A stretch of DNA of 46,497 nucleotides from assembly GCF_019458025.1 (NCBI RefSeq), contig NZ_JAHZUY010000025.1, positions 1 to 46,497 on the forward strand, read 5' to 3'. How positions within the stretch are numbered: the stretch's first letter is position 1; every line of letters begins with the position of its first letter. Shown here piece after piece: positions 33,026-42,364 of this stretch. A model generated the notes under the pieces. That model worked only from the letters and a program-made list of their open reading frames with translations. It was not told where the DNA came from and did no database searches. Origin of the DNA: Caldovatus aquaticus (GTDB lineage: Bacteria > Pseudomonadota > Alphaproteobacteria > Acetobacterales > Acetobacteraceae). The position numbers were made by a program, and so were the translations under genes.

Positions 33026-33484
33026 ATGCTGCGTCTCTCGAAACTGACGGATTACGCCGTCGTCCTGCTGACGCGGCTGGAGGGGGAGGGCGTGCAGGCC
33101 GCGCCGGACCTCGCCGCCGCGACCGGCATCGCCGAGCCGACGGTGGCCAAGGTGCTCAAGATCCTGGCCGGCGCCGGGCTGGTCGAGGGGCTGCGCGGCG
33201 CCCGCGGCGGCTACCGCCTGAGCCGGCCGCTCGCCGAGCTGCCGCTCTCCGAGGTGATCGCCGCCGTGGACGGGCCGATCGCGCTCACCGCCTGCGTGGA
33301 CTCGGCGGTCGGGCTCTGCGAGGCGGAGAACACCTGCCCGGTCCGCGGCCGCTGGGACCCGGTCAACCGCGCCATCCGGCAGGCGCTGTCCGGCATCACC
33401 GTCGCCGACCTCGCCGCGCCGCGGCCCGCCGCGCCGCCGGCGGCCCCGCCCACCCGTCCGGCGGCCATCGCCGCCACCGCATAG
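33026..33484 (+). CDS. Rrf2/IscR-family transcriptional regulator of the SUF operon
   Basis: A 152-aa winged-helix regulator. The DNA-binding helices lie in [13 protein letters not shown] (6-18) and [20 protein letters not shown] (33-52), with the wing [11 protein letters not shown] (58-68). Cys90, Cys98 and Cys104 (C-x7-C-x5-C) are placed as the [2Fe-2S] ligands of IscR-like proteins. It probably senses the Fe-S status of the cell and represses the operon when clusters are plentiful. The Ala/Pro-rich C-terminal 20 residues look disordered. ATG 33026 fits the conserved [10 protein letters not shown] start. sufB begins 10 bp after its stop, so regulator and assembly genes share a transcript. 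Confidence 0.92.
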   Translation: MLRLSKLTDYAVVLLTRLEGEGVQAAPDLAAATGIAEPTVAKVLKILAGAGLVEGLRGARGGYRLSRPLAELPLSEVIAAVDGPIALTACVDSAVGLCEAENTCPVRGRWDPVNRAIRQALSGITVADLAAPRPAAPPAAPPTRPAAIAATA

Positions 33485-33494
33485 GTCATCGCCG

Positions 33495-34979
33495 ATGCCA
33501 GCCGTCAACGAGACGATCGAGACCGTCCGGTCCGTCACCGAGGGCACCTACAAGTGGGGCTTCGAGACGGAGATCGAGACGGAGTTTGCCCCCAAGGGGC
33601 TGAACGAGGACATCATCCGCTTCATCAGCGCCAAGAAGGGCGAGCCCGAGTGGCTGCTGGAGTGGCGCCTGCGCGCCTTCAAGGCGTGGCAGGCGATGAG
33701 CGAGCCGCGCTGGGCGGCGGTGCGGTTCCCGCCGATCGACTACCAGGACGCCCACTACTACGCCGCGCCGAAGCGGCGGCCGAAGTCGCTCGACGAGGTG
33801 GACCCGGAGCTGCTGAAGACCTACGCGAAGCTCGGCATCCCGCTGCGCGAGCAGGAGTGGCTCGCGGGTGTCGCCACCTCGCCCGACGGGGCGCCGCGCG
33901 CGCCGGTGGCGGTGGACGCCGTGTTCGACAGCGTGAGCGTCGCCACCACCTTCAGGGAGCGGCTGGAGAAGGAGGGGATCATCTTCTGCTCCATCTCGGA
34001 GGCGGTGCGCGAGCATCCGGAGCTGGTGCGGAAGTACCTCGGCAGCGTCGTGCCGCCGGCCGACAACTTCTACGCCGCGCTGAACAGCGCGGTCTTCACC
34101 GACGGCTCCTTCGTCTACATCCCGAAGGGCGTGCGCTGCCCGATGGAGCTCAGCACCTACTTCCGCATCAATGCGAAGAGCACGGGGCAGTTCGAGCGCA
34201 CGCTGATCATCGCCGAGGCGGGGAGCTACGTCAGCTACCTCGAGGGCTGCACCGCGCCGATGCGCGACGAGCACCAGCTCCATGCCGCGGTGGTGGAGCT
34301 GGTCGCGCACGACGAGGCGACGATCAAGTACTCCACGGTGCAGAACTGGTATCCCGGCGACGCCGAGGGGCGGGGCGGGATCTACAATTTCGTCACCAAG
34401 CGCGGCGCCTGCCGCGGCGCGCGGAGCAAGATCAGCTGGACGCAGGTGGAGACCGGCTCCGCCATCACCTGGAAGTACCCGTCCTGCATCCTGCAGGGGT
34501 CGGATTCGGTGGGCGAGTTCTACTCCGTCGCCATCACCAACAACTTCCAGCAGGCGGACACGGGCACGAAGATGATCCATCTCGGCCCGCGGACCAGGAG
34601 CACGATCATCTCCAAGGGCATCAGCGCCGGGCACGGGCAGAACACCTATCGCGGCCTGGTGCGGATCAGCCCGAAGGCCGTCGGCGCGCGCAACTTCACC
34701 CAGTGCGACAGCCTGCTGATCGGCGACCGCTGCGGCGCCCACACCGTGCCCTACATCGAGAACCGCTGCATGAGCGCGAAGGTGGAGCACGAGGCGACCA
34801 CCAGCCGCATCGCCGAGGACCAGCTCTTCTACTGCCGCAGCCGCGGCCTCTCCGAGGAGGACGCGGTGGGCCTGATCGTCAACGGCTTCTGCCGCGAGGT
34901 GCTGAAGGAACTGCCGATGGAGTTCGCGGTCGAGGCGCAGAAGCTGCTGCAGATCTCGCTTGAGGGTTCGGTGGGCTGA
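33495..34979 (+). CDS. sufB: Fe-S cluster assembly scaffold SufB
   Basis: Scaffold subunit of the SufBC2D complex, where sulfur from SufS/SufU and iron are assembled into clusters. The 494-aa protein is full length. It opens [20 protein letters not shown] and contains the SufB/SufD beta-helix core: [41 protein letters not shown] and, near the end, [18 protein letters not shown] with [20 protein letters not shown]. The Cys of CDSLL corresponds to the essential cluster-assembly cysteine region of SufB. It starts 10 bp after the regulator and ends 2 bp before sufC. Confidence 0.97.
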   Translation: MPAVNETIETVRSVTEGTYKWGFETEIETEFAPKGLNEDIIRFISAKKGEPEWLLEWRLRAFKAWQAMSEPRWAAVRFPPIDYQDAHYYAAPKRRPKSLDEVDPELLKTYAKLGIPLREQEWLAGVATSPDGAPRAPVAVDAVFDSVSVATTFRERLEKEGIIFCSISEAVREHPELVRKYLGSVVPPADNFYAALNSAVFTDGSFVYIPKGVRCPMELSTYFRINAKSTGQFERTLIIAEAGSYVSYLEGCTAPMRDEHQLHAAVVELVAHDEATIKYSTVQNWYPGDAEGRGGIYNFVTKRGACRGARSKISWTQVETGSAITWKYPSCILQGSDSVGEFYSVAITNNFQQADTGTKMIHLGPRTRSTIISKGISAGHGQNTYRGLVRISPKAVGARNFTQCDSLLIGDRCGAHTVPYIENRCMSAKVEHEATTSRIAEDQLFYCRSRGLSEEDAVGLIVNGFCREVLKELPMEFAVEAQKLLQISLEGSVG

Positions 34980-34981
34980 AC

Positions 34982-35727
<746 letters not shown>

Positions 35728-35731
<4 letters not shown>

Positions 35732-37035
35732 ACCTCGTGACGCACGCGAAGGGCGCGGCCGGCTTCCTGCACCGCTTCGAGGGGCTGCGCGAACGCCTGC
35801 CGGGCGCGCGCCTGCCCTGGCTCGCCGCGCTGCGCGACGAGGCGGCGGAGGCGTTCCGCGCCCAGGGCTTCCCGACGCGCCGCGTCGAGGCGTGGAAGTA
35901 CACCGATCTCCAGCCGGTCGCGGCGGCCGGCTTCGACGAGCCGCTGACGCCGGTGGACGATGCGCTGGACCTGCCGCCGGCCCGCGCCGGGGCGCGGGCG
36001 GTGTTCGTGGACGGACGGTTCCGCGCCGACCTCTCCTCGCTGGACGGGCTGCCCTTCGCGGCGGGCGCCCTCGCGCAGCGCCTCGACGCCCTCGCCGGCC
36101 GCCTCGGCGCGCTCGCCCGGCCGGCCGAGGAGCCGATGGCGGCGCTCAACACCATGCTGTTCGAGGACGGGCTGCTGCTCGAACTGCCGGAGGGCGCGGA
36201 CGGCGGCGTGCTGGAGCTGCTCTCGCTGGCGACGGCGAGCGAACGCCCCGCCGCCTTCCACCCGCGCCACCTGATCCGTCTCGGCAGGGGCGCGCGGCTG
36301 ACGCTGATCGAGGCCGCGACCGCGCCCGAGGGCGCGCGCTACCTGCACAACCCGGTGTTCGAGATCGAGCTCGCGGAGGGCGCGCGGCTGACGCACGGCC
36401 GCCTGCAGGAGGAGGCGGCGCGGGCCTTCCAGCTCGCGACGGTCTATGCGCGGGTCGCCGCCGGCGCCACCTACGACAACTTCACCCTCAACGCCGGCGG
36501 CCGGCTGGTGCGCAACGAGATCCATGTCGCGCTCGTCGGGCCGCGCGCCGCCTGCCACATGAACGGTGCCCAGCTCCTCGCCGGCGAGCAGCACGCGGAC
36601 ACCACGACGGCGCTCGAGCACGCCGCGCCCTCCTGCACCAGTCGGCAGACCTACAATACGGTGCTGATGGGCCGCTCGCGCGGCGTGTTCCAGGGCCGGA
36701 TCCTGGTCCGCCAGGCGGCGCAGAAGACCGACGGCTACCAGATGAACCGGGCGCTGCTCCTCTCGCCCGAGGCGGAGATGGACAGCAAGCCGCAGCTCGA
36801 GATCTACGCCGACGACGTGAAGTGCAGCCACGGCGCCACGGTGGGCGAGCTCGACCCCGAGCAGGTCTTCTACCTGCGCAGCCGCGGCATCCCGGAGGGC
36901 AGGGCGCGCGCGATGCTCGTCGAGGCCTTCCTGCACGAGGCGGTCGAGGGCGTCACCGACGAGCCGCTGCGGCGCGCGCTCGACGCCGCCGTGGCCGGCT
37001 GGTGGGCGCGGCAGGAGGAGGGCCTCGCGGCATGA
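35728..37035 (+). CDS. sufD: Fe-S cluster assembly protein SufD
   Basis: Partner of SufB in the SufBC2D complex. The 435-aa protein has an N-terminal helical region (RRVEAWKYTDLQPVAA, about 50-65, the conserved WKYT(D/N)L element) and the parallel beta-helix core, ending with CSHGATVGELDPEQVFYLRSRG, the diagnostic SufD segment that includes the His and Cys of the SufB-SufD interface. ATG 35728 overlaps the sufC stop, and its own stop overlaps sufS by ATGA. The N-terminal 180 residues are more variable, as usual in the family. Confidence 0.96.
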
Positions 37036-38285
37036 GCGTCGCCCTGCAGCCCGCCCCGGCGCTCGACGTCGCGCGCGTGCGCCGCGACTTCCCGATCCTG
37101 GCGCGGACCGTGCGCGGGAAGCCGCTGGTGTTCCTCGATTCGGCCGCCTCCGCCCAGAAGCCGCGCGCGGTGATCGAGGCGATGGTGCGCTGCATGGAGA
37201 CGGCCTACGCCAACGTCCACCGCGGCGCCTACCACCTGAGCGAGGTGGCGACCGAATCCTACGAGGCGGCGCGCGCCGCCGCCGCCCGCTTCCTCAACGC
37301 CGCCGATCCGCGCGAGATCGTCTTCACCCGCAACAGCACCGAGGCGATCAACCTCGTCGCCCATTCCTGGGGCCGCGGCGTGATGCGGCCCGGCCAGGCG
37401 GTGCTGGTCAGCGAGATGGAGCATCACGCCAACCTGGTGCCGTGGCAGATGCTGCGCGACGACGGCCGGGGGATCGAATTGCGCGTCTGCCGCGTCACCG
37501 ACGAGGGCGAGCTCGACCTCGAGGACCTCGCGGCGAAGCTCGCCGACGGGAAGGTGGGCCTCGTCGCCGTCACGCACATGTCGAACGTGCTCGGCACCGT
37601 CACGCCCGCCGAGCGGATCGTCGCGCTGGCGCACGCGCACGGGGCGAAGGTGCTGCTCGACGGCAGCCAGGCGGCGGTGCACCGGCGCGTGGACGTGCGC
37701 GCGATCGGCTGCGACTTCTACTGCTTCACCGGCCACAAGCTCTACGGCCCCACCGGCATCGGCGTGCTCTGGGCGCGGCTCGAGCACCTGGAGCGCATGC
37801 CGCCCTTCCTCGGCGGCGGCGACATGATCGCGGGCGTGACGCTGGAGCGCAGCGAATGGGCCCCGCCGCCCGCGAAGTTCGAGGCCGGCACCCCGCCCAT
37901 CATCGAGGCCGTCGGCCTGCACGCCGCGCTCGACTACGTGGCGGCGATCGGCCTGCCGGCGATCGAGGCGCACGAGCGGGCGCTGGTGGACCACGCGATG
38001 CGCCGCCTCTCCGGCGTCGAGGGCCTGACCCTGCTCGGCCGCGCCCGGGACCGCGGCGGCGTGTTCTCCTTCGTGCTTGACAACGCCCATCCGCACGACC
38101 TCTCGACGCTGCTCGACCGCGCCGGCATCGCCGTGCGCGCCGGACGGCACTGCGCCGAGCCGCTGCACGCCCGCTTCGGGCTGGAGGGCGGCACCTGCCG
38201 CGCCTCCTTCGGCCTCTACACGACGCGCGAGGAGATCGACCTCCTCGCCGACGCCCTGGTCAGGGCGCGGGAGTTCTTCGCCTGA
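37032..38285 (+). CDS. sufS: Cysteine desulfurase SufS
   Basis: PLP enzyme that removes sulfur from cysteine to give alanine and an enzyme persulfide. The 417-aa protein is a type II (SufS/CsdA) desulfurase: LDSAASAQKP and VHRGAYHLSE near the N-terminus, EHHANLVPWQ, PLP-binding DGSQAAVHRRVDV, Schiff-base Lys236 in FTGHKLYGPTGIGVLW and the active Cys374 in RAGRHCAEP. It is translationally coupled to sufD (ATGA). The next gene encodes SufU rather than SufE, so the persulfide is presumably passed to SufU. Confidence 0.97.
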   Translation: MSVALQPAPALDVARVRRDFPILARTVRGKPLVFLDSAASAQKPRAVIEAMVRCMETAYANVHRGAYHLSEVATESYEAARAAAARFLNAADPREIVFTRNSTEAINLVAHSWGRGVMRPGQAVLVSEMEHHANLVPWQMLRDDGRGIELRVCRVTDEGELDLEDLAAKLADGKVGLVAVTHMSNVLGTVTPAERIVALAHAHGAKVLLDGSQAAVHRRVDVRAIGCDFYCFTGHKLYGPTGIGVLWARLEHLERMPPFLGGGDMIAGVTLERSEWAPPPAKFEAGTPPIIEAVGLHAALDYVAAIGLPAIEAHERALVDHAMRRLSGVEGLTLLGRARDRGGVFSFVLDNAHPHDLSTLLDRAGIAVRAGRHCAEPLHARFGLEGGTCRASFGLYTTREEIDLLADALVRAREFFA

Positions 38286-38749
38286 TGTTCGACGACCTGC
38301 GCGACCTCTACCAGGAAGTGATCCTCGACCACGGCCGCAGGCCGCGCAACTTCCGCCGGCTCGAGGACGCCGACCGCGCCGCGCGCGGCGACAACCCGCT
38401 GTGCGGCGACCGGCTGGAGCTGTGGCTCAAGCTCGCGCCGGACGGCCGCATCGCCGATGCCGCCTTCCTGGGCCGCGGCTGCGCCATCTCCATGGCCTCC
38501 GCCTCGCTGCTGACGGAGACGGTGAAGGGCAAGACGCCCGAGCAGGCGAAGGCGCTCGGCGAGAAGGTCCGCACCCTCGCCATGACCGGCGCCTGCCCGG
38601 AATGCGACGGCGCGCTCGCCGAGGACATGGAGCGGCTCGCGCCGCTCTCCGGGGTGCACGAATTCCCGAGCCGGGTGAAGTGCGCGACCCTGGCCTGGCA
38701 CACGCTGAAGGCCGCGCTCGAAGGGAGCAAGGAGGCGACCAGTGAGTGA
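38285..38749 (+). CDS. sufU: SufU-type sulfur acceptor, with extra CPEC motif
   Basis: A 154-aa IscU-fold protein that accepts sulfur from SufS. The metal/sulfur ligands are Cys40 (NPLCGD), Asp42, Cys66 (GRGCAIS) and Cys133 (RVKCATL). The 66 residues between the second and third ligand Cys exceed the roughly 42 in IscU and match the inserted region that defines SufU. That insert contains Cys104 and Cys107 (ACPECDG), a CxxC pair I do not recall from the Bacillus protein. It starts within the sufS stop (TGATG). It most likely acts as the Zn-dependent sulfur relay. Confidence 0.92.
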   Translation: MFDDLRDLYQEVILDHGRRPRNFRRLEDADRAARGDNPLCGDRLELWLKLAPDGRIADAAFLGRGCAISMASASLLTETVKGKTPEQAKALGEKVRTLAMTGACPECDGALAEDMERLAPLSGVHEFPSRVKCATLAWHTLKAALEGSKEATSE

Positions 38750-39137
38750 CGAGGCCGCCGCCACCGAGCAGCCCGCCGCCCCCGTCCACGCCGCCTGGAC
38801 GCCGGAAGGCGAGGCCCCGCCGCCCGCGCCCGCGCGCGTGGACGAGGAGAAGGTCGTCGAGATGCTCAAGACGGTGTTCGACCCCGAGATCCCGGTCGAC
38901 ATCTACGAGCTCGGCCTGATCTACGCGATCGAGATCGCCGACGACGGGAAGGTGAAGATCGAGATGACGCTCACCACCCCCTCCTGCCCCTCCGCCCAGG
39001 AACTGCCGGGCCAGGTGGAGGAGGCGGTGCGCATGGTCCCCGGCGTGACCGACGTCGCGGTCGAGGTCGTCTGGGACCCCCCCTGGGACCCGAGCCGGAT
39101 GAGCGAGGACGCCCGCCTCGCGCTGAACATGTACTGA
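38742..39137 (+). CDS. sufT: Fe-S maturation factor SufT (MIP18/DUF59 family)
   Basis: A 131-aa protein: an Ala/Pro-rich N-terminus to about residue 28, then the MIP18/PaaD-like domain. VVEMLKTVFDPEIPVDIYELGLIY (in parts VVEMLKTVFDPEIP and VDIYELGLIY) and MTLTTPSCPSAQELPGQV with its single conserved Cys are the family landmarks, as is VVWDPPWDPSRMSEDAR at the end. SufT helps mature Fe-S proteins, especially under high demand. GTG 38742 has GGAGG 6 nt upstream and overlaps the sufU stop by 8 bp. The gene is a regular member of alphaproteobacterial suf operons. Confidence 0.94.
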   Translation: MSDEAAATEQPAAPVHAAWTPEGEAPPPAPARVDEEKVVEMLKTVFDPEIPVDIYELGLIYAIEIADDGKVKIEMTLTTPSCPSAQELPGQVEEAVRMVPGVTDVAVEVVWDPPWDPSRMSEDARLALNMY

Positions 39138-39157
39138 GGGACGCAGGCATTTCCGCC

Positions 39158-39529
39158 ATGAGCGCCAGCACCGACACCCCAGCCCGCCCGCAGCGCGCCC
39201 TGCCCCCCCTGATGCGCCTGTCCGACGCCGCCGCCGAGCGGCTGCGCGCCCTCTACGCCACGGGCGAGCACGGCCGGCTCCTCCGCGTCAGCGTCAAGAC
39301 CAAGGGCTGCTCGGGCCTCTCCTACGACCTCTCCTGGGCCGACGCCCCGGGCCCGGGGGACGAGACGGTGACCGACAACGGCGTGACCGTCCTCGTGGAC
39401 CGCAAGGCCGCGCTGTTCCTGGTCGGCACGGTGATGGACTACGAGGTGCGGCCGCTGTCGGCCGGCTTCGTCTTCCGCAACCCGAACGAGAAGGGCCGCT
39501 GCGGCTGCGGCGAGAGCTTCCACGTCTGA
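39158..39529 (+). CDS. sufA: A-type Fe-S carrier protein SufA/IscA
   Basis: A 123-aa HesB/IscA/ErpA-family protein that carries clusters to target apoproteins. The three invariant cysteines are Cys51 (KTKGCSGLSY), Cys115 and Cys117 (RCGCGESF). The sequence MRLSDAAAERLRAL near residue 19 starts the domain, after a short Pro-rich N-terminus. It is the last gene of the SUF operon, 20 bp after sufT. SufA is the natural name by context; motifs alone do not separate it from IscA or ErpA. Confidence 0.94.
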   Translation: MSASTDTPARPQRALPPLMRLSDAAAERLRALYATGEHGRLLRVSVKTKGCSGLSYDLSWADAPGPGDETVTDNGVTVLVDRKAALFLVGTVMDYEVRPLSAGFVFRNPNEKGRCGCGESFHV

Positions 39530-39547
39530 CGCGGCGGCGCGGCGCCC

Positions 39548-39561
39548 GGCGGCGGGCCGCC
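39548..39561 (+). terminator. Possible terminator after the SUF operon
   Basis: GGCGG (39548-39552) and CCGCC (39557-39561) form a short stem with a CGGG loop, 19 bp after the sufA stop. There is no U-tract and the stem is short, so this is weak. Confidence 0.25.
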
Positions 39562-39704
39562 CCCCGGCGTCCGGGGATCCGCGGAGCGCGCGAGGGACGA
39601 GCCCCGCCCGGCAGGGACGGCGCGGGCCGCGCCGGTTGCGCGCCGAGCGCCGTGCCGTTACGGATGGCGGCCTGTCCCACCCTGTCGCGCGGGGAGCGGC
39701 GCCG

Positions 39705-40310
39705 GTGCGCGGAGCCAGGCTGTGCCTTGCAGCGGTCCTCCTCGCCGGCCAGGCGGCACGAGCCGAGGACGGCTCGCCGCGGATGCGGGCGGCCGAGGGC
39801 CTGGGCGGCCTGTTCAGCGAAATGCGCCTCGGCGTCCTTGCGCACAATTTCGGCGCGCGGGAGGGCGGCGCCGACATCAACGGCGAGATCCTGTTCGTCT
39901 CTCCGGTCCCCGCCCGGCTGACCGAAGGGGCCTCGCCCTTCCTGCGCCGGCTCGCCACGCCGCGGCCGCATCTCGGCTTCAGTGCCAACACCGGGGGCGG
40001 GACGAGCAAGGGATATTTCGGGCTCACCTGGACGGCGCCGCTGGCGCACGACCTGCTGCGCCCGGGCGACCGCCTGTGGCTCGATCTCTTCTTCGGCGGC
40101 TCGGTCAATGATGGGAAGCATGCCAGCGCCTCGCCCTATCGCCGGAGCCTGGGCGGAAACCTGCTGTTCCGGGTGGGTGGCGAGATCGGCTACCGGATCA
40201 CGCGGCACCTGTCGGCCTCGATCGTCCTCGACCACGATTCGAACGCCGGCCTGGCGCGGCACAACGACGGCCTGAACAGCATCGGCCTGCGGCTCGGCGT
40301 CGCGTTCTAG
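39705..40310 (+). CDS. PagL-like lipid A 3-O-deacylase (acyloxyacyl hydrolase family)
   Basis: An outer-membrane beta-barrel of the PagL family, which removes the 3-O-linked acyl chain from lipid A. From GTG 39705 the protein has 201 aa, with signal peptide MRGARLCLAAVLLAGQAARA (cleavage near residue 20) and GGGAG upstream; a TTG at 39636 would add 23 residues ahead of it. The barrel strands alternate polar and aromatic residues and end in the C-terminal Phe expected for outer-membrane insertion. The catalytic His-x-Ser is LDHDSNAG (His177, Ser179). At the spacing where PagL has its catalytic Glu, I read Asn191 (NDGLNSIGLRLG), which may weaken or change activity. Confidence 0.8.
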   Translation: MRGARLCLAAVLLAGQAARAEDGSPRMRAAEGLGGLFSEMRLGVLAHNFGAREGGADINGEILFVSPVPARLTEGASPFLRRLATPRPHLGFSANTGGGTSKGYFGLTWTAPLAHDLLRPGDRLWLDLFFGGSVNDGKHASASPYRRSLGGNLLFRVGGEIGYRITRHLSASIVLDHDSNAGLARHNDGLNSIGLRLGVAF

Positions 40311-40354
40311 CAGGGCGCCGGAAAAGGCCGCGGGGCTGCAAGCGGCGGCATCCG

Positions 40355-40393
40355 GCCCGCCGGTTCGGCCGGTGCCCGTTGCGGCCGGCGGGC
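40355..40393. terminator. Candidate bidirectional terminator, convergent spacer
   Basis: GCCCGCCGG (40355-40363) and CCGGCGGGC (40385-40393) form a perfect 9-bp stem with a 21-nt loop, between the PagL-like gene and the convergent carbonic anhydrase. No T-run is present. Confidence 0.4.
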
Positions 40394-40410
40394 GGCGTCC
40401 GCGATCGGCG

Positions 40411-41028
40411 CTAGGCGGGCGCGACCGGCGCGAACTCGCCGTCGGGTCCCAGCACGGCGAGCGTGCCGGTGGCGATGCCGAACCAGCAGCCGTGCAGCGC
40501 AAGACGCCCCGCCTCCACCGCCTCGCGCACCCACGGGAAGGTCATCGCGTTCTCGAGCGAGACGCGCACGGTCTCGTGCTCGCACGCCTCCTGGCGCGCC
40601 TCCGCCGGCGCGCAGCGCAGCGTCCGCTCGCGCGCGCGATCGGCGATCCGCATCCAGGGCGCCACGAAGTCCGCCGCCTCCGGCGGCGCGCCCTCGAGCA
40701 GCGCGCGCACGCCGCCGCACTGGCCGTGGCCCATGACGACGAGCAGCGGCACGCGCAGCACGCGCACGGCGAATTCCAGCGCCGCGCTGGTCCCGTGGTA
40801 GGCGGCGTCCGGCCGGTAGGGCGGGATCAGGCTGGCGACGTTGCGGACGACGAACAGCTCCCCCGGCGCGGCCGAGAATACCGTCGCCGGGTCCACGCGG
40901 CTGTCCGAGCAGGCCACGACCAGGGCGCGCGGCTGCTGGCCGTGCCGCGCGAGCGCCGCGTAACGCTCGCGCTCCTGCGGCCAGCGTCGGGCACGGAACT
41001 GGCGATAGCCGGCGATCAGCGCGTCCAT
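40411..41028 (-). CDS. Beta-class carbonic anhydrase
   Basis: Zn enzyme interconverting CO2 and bicarbonate in the cytosol. The 205-aa protein shows the complete beta-CA set: Cys40, Asp42 and Arg44 (ACSDSRVDP), His101 and Cys104 (MGHGQCGGV). RNVASLIPPY (62-71) and LEFAVRVLRVPLLVVMGHG form the conserved core. ATG 41028 is the natural start, giving MDALIAGYRQFR, the usual N-terminus in alphaproteobacteria. It is a single gene, 71 bp downstream of the MBL-fold gene on the same strand. The symbol (can/cynT-like) is left open. Confidence 0.95.
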   Translation of the reverse strand: MDALIAGYRQFRARRWPQERERYAALARHGQQPRALVVACSDSRVDPATVFSAAPGELFVVRNVASLIPPYRPDAAYHGTSAALEFAVRVLRVPLLVVMGHGQCGGVRALLEGAPPEAADFVAPWMRIADRARERTLRCAPAEARQEACEHETVRVSLENAMTFPWVREAVEAGRLALHGCWFGIATGTLAVLGPDGEFAPVAPA

Positions 41029-41099
41029 GGCAGCCGGCTTTTCGCGCAGCCGGGGCGGCGTTTCAAGCGAGCGGCGCGCCGCGCGCGGCGCGCCGCGGA

Positions 41100-42089
41100 T
41101 CAGACCGCGCTCGACCACTCCGCCGGCACGAACCGGTAGCCGTTGCCCTCCTTCGCCAGGTGGCCCGTGGCGGGGAAGGGGAAGTGGAAGCCGGCGACGC
41201 GCACCCGGTCGGTCGCCACCTGGTCGTAGATGCGCCGCCGGGTCTGTTCGGCCATCACCGGATCGAAGTCGAAGACGGGGTGGAAATCGGGACGGCGGGC
41301 CAGCGGCTCCGGCCGGTTGGTCGTGTCCGCGACGAACATCATCTGGTCGTTGCCGTCGGCCACCAGGTAGCAGGTATGGCCCGGCGTGTGGCCATGGGCG
41401 GCGACGGCGCGGATGCCCGGTGCCACCTCCGCCCCGTCCGCCACCTGCCGCACCCTGCCCCGGTAGGGCCCGAAGCGCCGCGCGGTGTTGGCGAAGTTGG
41501 CGCGCTGCCCCTCCGGGCTGCGGGTCTCGTTGCCGGGGTCGGTCCACCAGCGCCATTCGGCCTCCGGCACCACGATCTCGGCGTTGGGAAAGACCACCTC
41601 GTTCTCGCGCGTGGTCAGCCCGTTGATGTGGTCGGCGTGGAAGTGGCTGATCACCGCCAGCCCGACCCGCGCGGGATCGAGCCCCGCGGCCCGCATGTTC
41701 GCCGCGAGCTGCCCCGCCGTCGGCGCGAGCTGGCCGCCGCTGCCGGTGTCGAAGGCGACGAGCTGGCGCCCCGTGTCCACGAAGGTGACCGTGAAGGGGA
41801 TGGTGAGCTGGTCGGTCGGCAGGAAGGCCTCGCGCAGCACGCGCTGCACCTCCGCGAGCGGCGCGTTGCGGACGAACCCCTCCACCGGGCGGCGGAAGAA
41901 GCCGTCGTGCACCTGGGTGACGGTGAAGGAGCCCACCTTGAAGCGGTAGAAGCCCGGCGCCTGCGTCGCGGCCTGCTCCTGCGCCGCGGCGCCGCGCGGA
42001 GGCACCGGCATCGCGATCGCCCATGGCAGGCTCGCGGAGCCGAGCAGCAGGGCACGGCGCCCGGCGCGGGTCGCGGCGGAAGCGGTCAT
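41100..42089 (-). CDS. Exported MBL-fold metallo-hydrolase
   Basis: A 329-aa metallo-beta-lactamase-fold protein. The N-terminus TRAGRRALLLGSASLPWA has a twin-Arg-like signal, with cleavage near AAAQEQ (about 38), so the enzyme is probably periplasmic. The metal motif is VISHFHADHINGL (HxHxDH), with further ligands in HGHTPGHTCYLV, the Asp of FVADTTN and the His of FHFPFPATGHL. It resembles the AttM/AiiA-like and quinoprotein-associated MBL groups; the substrate could be a lactone or another ester. ATG 42089 has GGGAGG 7 nt upstream. It is divergent from the FkbM gene, with an inverted repeat between them. Confidence 0.88.
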   Translation of the reverse strand: MTASAATRAGRRALLLGSASLPWAIAMPVPPRGAAAQEQAATQAPGFYRFKVGSFTVTQVHDGFFRRPVEGFVRNAPLAEVQRVLREAFLPTDQLTIPFTVTFVDTGRQLVAFDTGSGGQLAPTAGQLAANMRAAGLDPARVGLAVISHFHADHINGLTTRENEVVFPNAEIVVPEAEWRWWTDPGNETRSPEGQRANFANTARRFGPYRGRVRQVADGAEVAPGIRAVAAHGHTPGHTCYLVADGNDQMMFVADTTNRPEPLARRPDFHPVFDFDPVMAEQTRRRIYDQVATDRVRVAGFHFPFPATGHLAKEGNGYRFVPAEWSSAV

Positions 42090-42143
42090 CGCTGATCCTC
42101 CCGAGGCATGTTGGGCTCGGGCAAGGGTGGAAGAGCGGCGGCG

Positions 42144-42161
42144 GGAATCACAAGCGATTCC
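42144..42161. promoter_or_regulatory. Candidate operator palindrome in a divergent spacer
   Basis: GGAATC (42144-42149) and GATTCC (42156-42161) are perfect inverted arms with a 6-bp spacer. With one bulged G the arms extend on both sides to CGGCGG and CCGCCG. It sits 55 bp upstream of the exported MBL-fold gene in an otherwise gene-free 275-bp spacer. Confidence 0.4.
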
Positions 42162-42364
42162 GCCGGCATGGCCGCCTCGCTCGCCGGGCCCTCCTCCCTC
42201 GCCTCGCGGGATATTGAGGGACCGGCGAGGCTGGGCTAGCAGGAGAGACGCCGCGCCCGGGCGCCGGCCGTTCGCGGGCCGGGCCGCGGAAGCCGCTGCG
42301 CGCTCGCCTGCCCGGCTGTCGCAGGAATCCACGGCATCCATCCGGAGAGGGGCCCCCGCCGCGC

